Positions 63,438 to 64,000 of a stretch of DNA of 64,000 nucleotides are shown piece after piece. Each line of letters starts with the position of its first letter. The first letter of the stretch is position 1. The DNA comes from Dokdonella_A sp963758365. Lineage in GTDB: Bacteria; Pseudomonadota; Gammaproteobacteria; Xanthomonadales; Rhodanobacteraceae. The stretch lies in contig CAVWVB010000001.1 in the NCBI GenBank assembly GCA_963758365.1, positions 2,790,001 through 2,854,000 on the forward strand, written 5' to 3'. Made by a program: the position numbers and the translations under genes. Below the pieces are notes generated by a model. It saw only the letters and a program-made list of their open reading frames with translations, made no database searches and was not told where the DNA came from.

Positions 63438-64000
63438 ACGGCGCAGCGCCCCAACGCCCGAGCTTCGGCTTTGCGCGCCGTCACGGTGTCGCGCTGACCG
63501 GCTGGCGTGACGGAATCGCCGAAGTGTCCTGTCGTGAAGGCGTGCGCACCGACATTCTCGCCGAATTGCGCCGCCATCTCGGCGCGCCGCTGCATTTCAC
63601 GCGCCTCGATGCGACTGCATTCGAGCGTCTGCTGCGCGATCTGTACGAGCAGGGCGACGATGCGCGCGCAATGGTCTCCGATCTCGATGAGCGCCTCGAT
63701 CTCAAGGCGCTCGCCGACGAGCTGCCCGAGCCCGACGACCTGCTCGAAAGCGACGACGATGCGCCGATCATCCGCCTGATCAATGCGCTGCTGACCGAAG
63801 CGGTCAAGGAGGGCGCTTCCGACATCCATATCGAGCCCTACGAGAATCGCCTCGTGGTTCGCTTCCGCATCGACGGCGTCTTGCGCGAAATTCTCGCTCC
63901 GCAGAAAGCGATCGCGTCCGCGGTGGTCAGCCGCATCAAGGTCATGGCACGGCTCGACATCGCCGAACGGCGCCTGCCCCAGGACGGACGCATCGGCTTG
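63434..64000 (+). CDS. gspE: Type II secretion ATPase GspE (3' end outside the window)
   Basis: The first 189 residues of the secretion ATPase are present. GTG at 63434 overlaps the TGA of the PH-like gene. The N1 region is followed by N2 (DDLLESDDDAPIIRLINALL), then SDIHIEPYENRLVVRFRIDG, the conserved E-family start of the ATPase domain, and VMARLDIAERRLPQDGRIG, which precedes the Walker A motif that lies beyond the window. It powers pseudopilus assembly with GspL/GspF. Frame is open to the last base. Confidence 0.95.
   Translation, partial: MNGAAPQRPSFGFARRHGVALTGWRDGIAEVSCREGVRTDILAELRRHLGAPLHFTRLDATAFERLLRDLYEQGDDARAMVSDLDERLDLKALADELPEPDDLLESDDDAPIIRLINALLTEAVKEGASDIHIEPYENRLVVRFRIDGVLREILAPQKAIASAVVSRIKVMARLDIAERRLPQDGRIGL

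Overview
The window is very GC-rich, gene-dense gammaproteobacterial chromosome. Gene content points to the order Lysobacterales (Xanthomonadales): a trxA-rho pair beside divergent rhlB, a coiled-coil protein-bactofilin-erpA-nudC-ampE cluster, bacterioferritin with its ferredoxin, a homodimeric pyruvate dehydrogenase E1, a malic enzyme fused to a phosphotransacetylase domain, a type II secretion operon, and promoters with TAGAAT/TATAGT -10 boxes. The assignment is inference from gene families and order; there is no rRNA or other phylogenetic marker here.

0-13 kb: a truncated M19 dipeptidase; an ECF sigma factor overlapping a large TPR-containing Ser/Thr kinase; a secreted TPR protein divergent from an MFS-acyltransferase fusion; then a leftward run DUF6776-like protein, bactofilin, ErpA, NudC, AmpE. 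13-18.5 kb: HemJ, a catalytically degenerate GGDEF/EAL protein, bacterioferritin, Bfd, RppH, an elongator tRNA-Met with a clear sigma70-type promoter, and a pirin. 18.5-27 kb: a MexEF-OprN-like efflux operon (SDR, adaptor, RND pump, outer-membrane channel) with tightly overlapping cistrons, facing a divergent LysR regulator. 27-29 kb: an HU-like protein, a lipocalin gene broken by three frame changes, and a LolA-like secreted protein.

29-44 kb: central metabolism and housekeeping: AceE, MaeB, an exported M20 amidohydrolase, a QEGLA/DUF1704 putative metallopeptidase next to RsgA, an AlaA-type aminotransferase, an SGNH hydrolase, an NlpC/P60 hydrolase, a short AT-richer patch holding a frameshifted secreted protein, an aldo/keto reductase, and a glutaredoxin-HesB-like-rhodanese fusion. 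44-55 kb: AMP nucleosidase, a frameshifted AraC-family gene, DUF1761 protein, FadE and a DsbA-fold isomerase, a membrane diguanylate cyclase abutting L-threonine aldolase, a DUF4124 protein, and an Ada/AlkA fusion followed by an alkylguanine methyltransferase. 55-64 kb: Rho with a long disordered N-terminal extension, thioredoxin, divergent RhlB with a long basic C-terminal tail, then gspC, gspD, a bacterial-PH-like membrane protein and the start of gspE.

I found no CRISPR array, insertion sequence, prophage or recognisable defence island. The most interesting items are the PH-like protein lodged between gspD and gspE, the three-part glutaredoxin fusion, the DUF1704 protein with an HExxxH motif, the sigma/kinase pair, the degenerate c-di-GMP protein, and three independent frameshifted genes (lipocalin, AraC regulator, surface-anchored protein).
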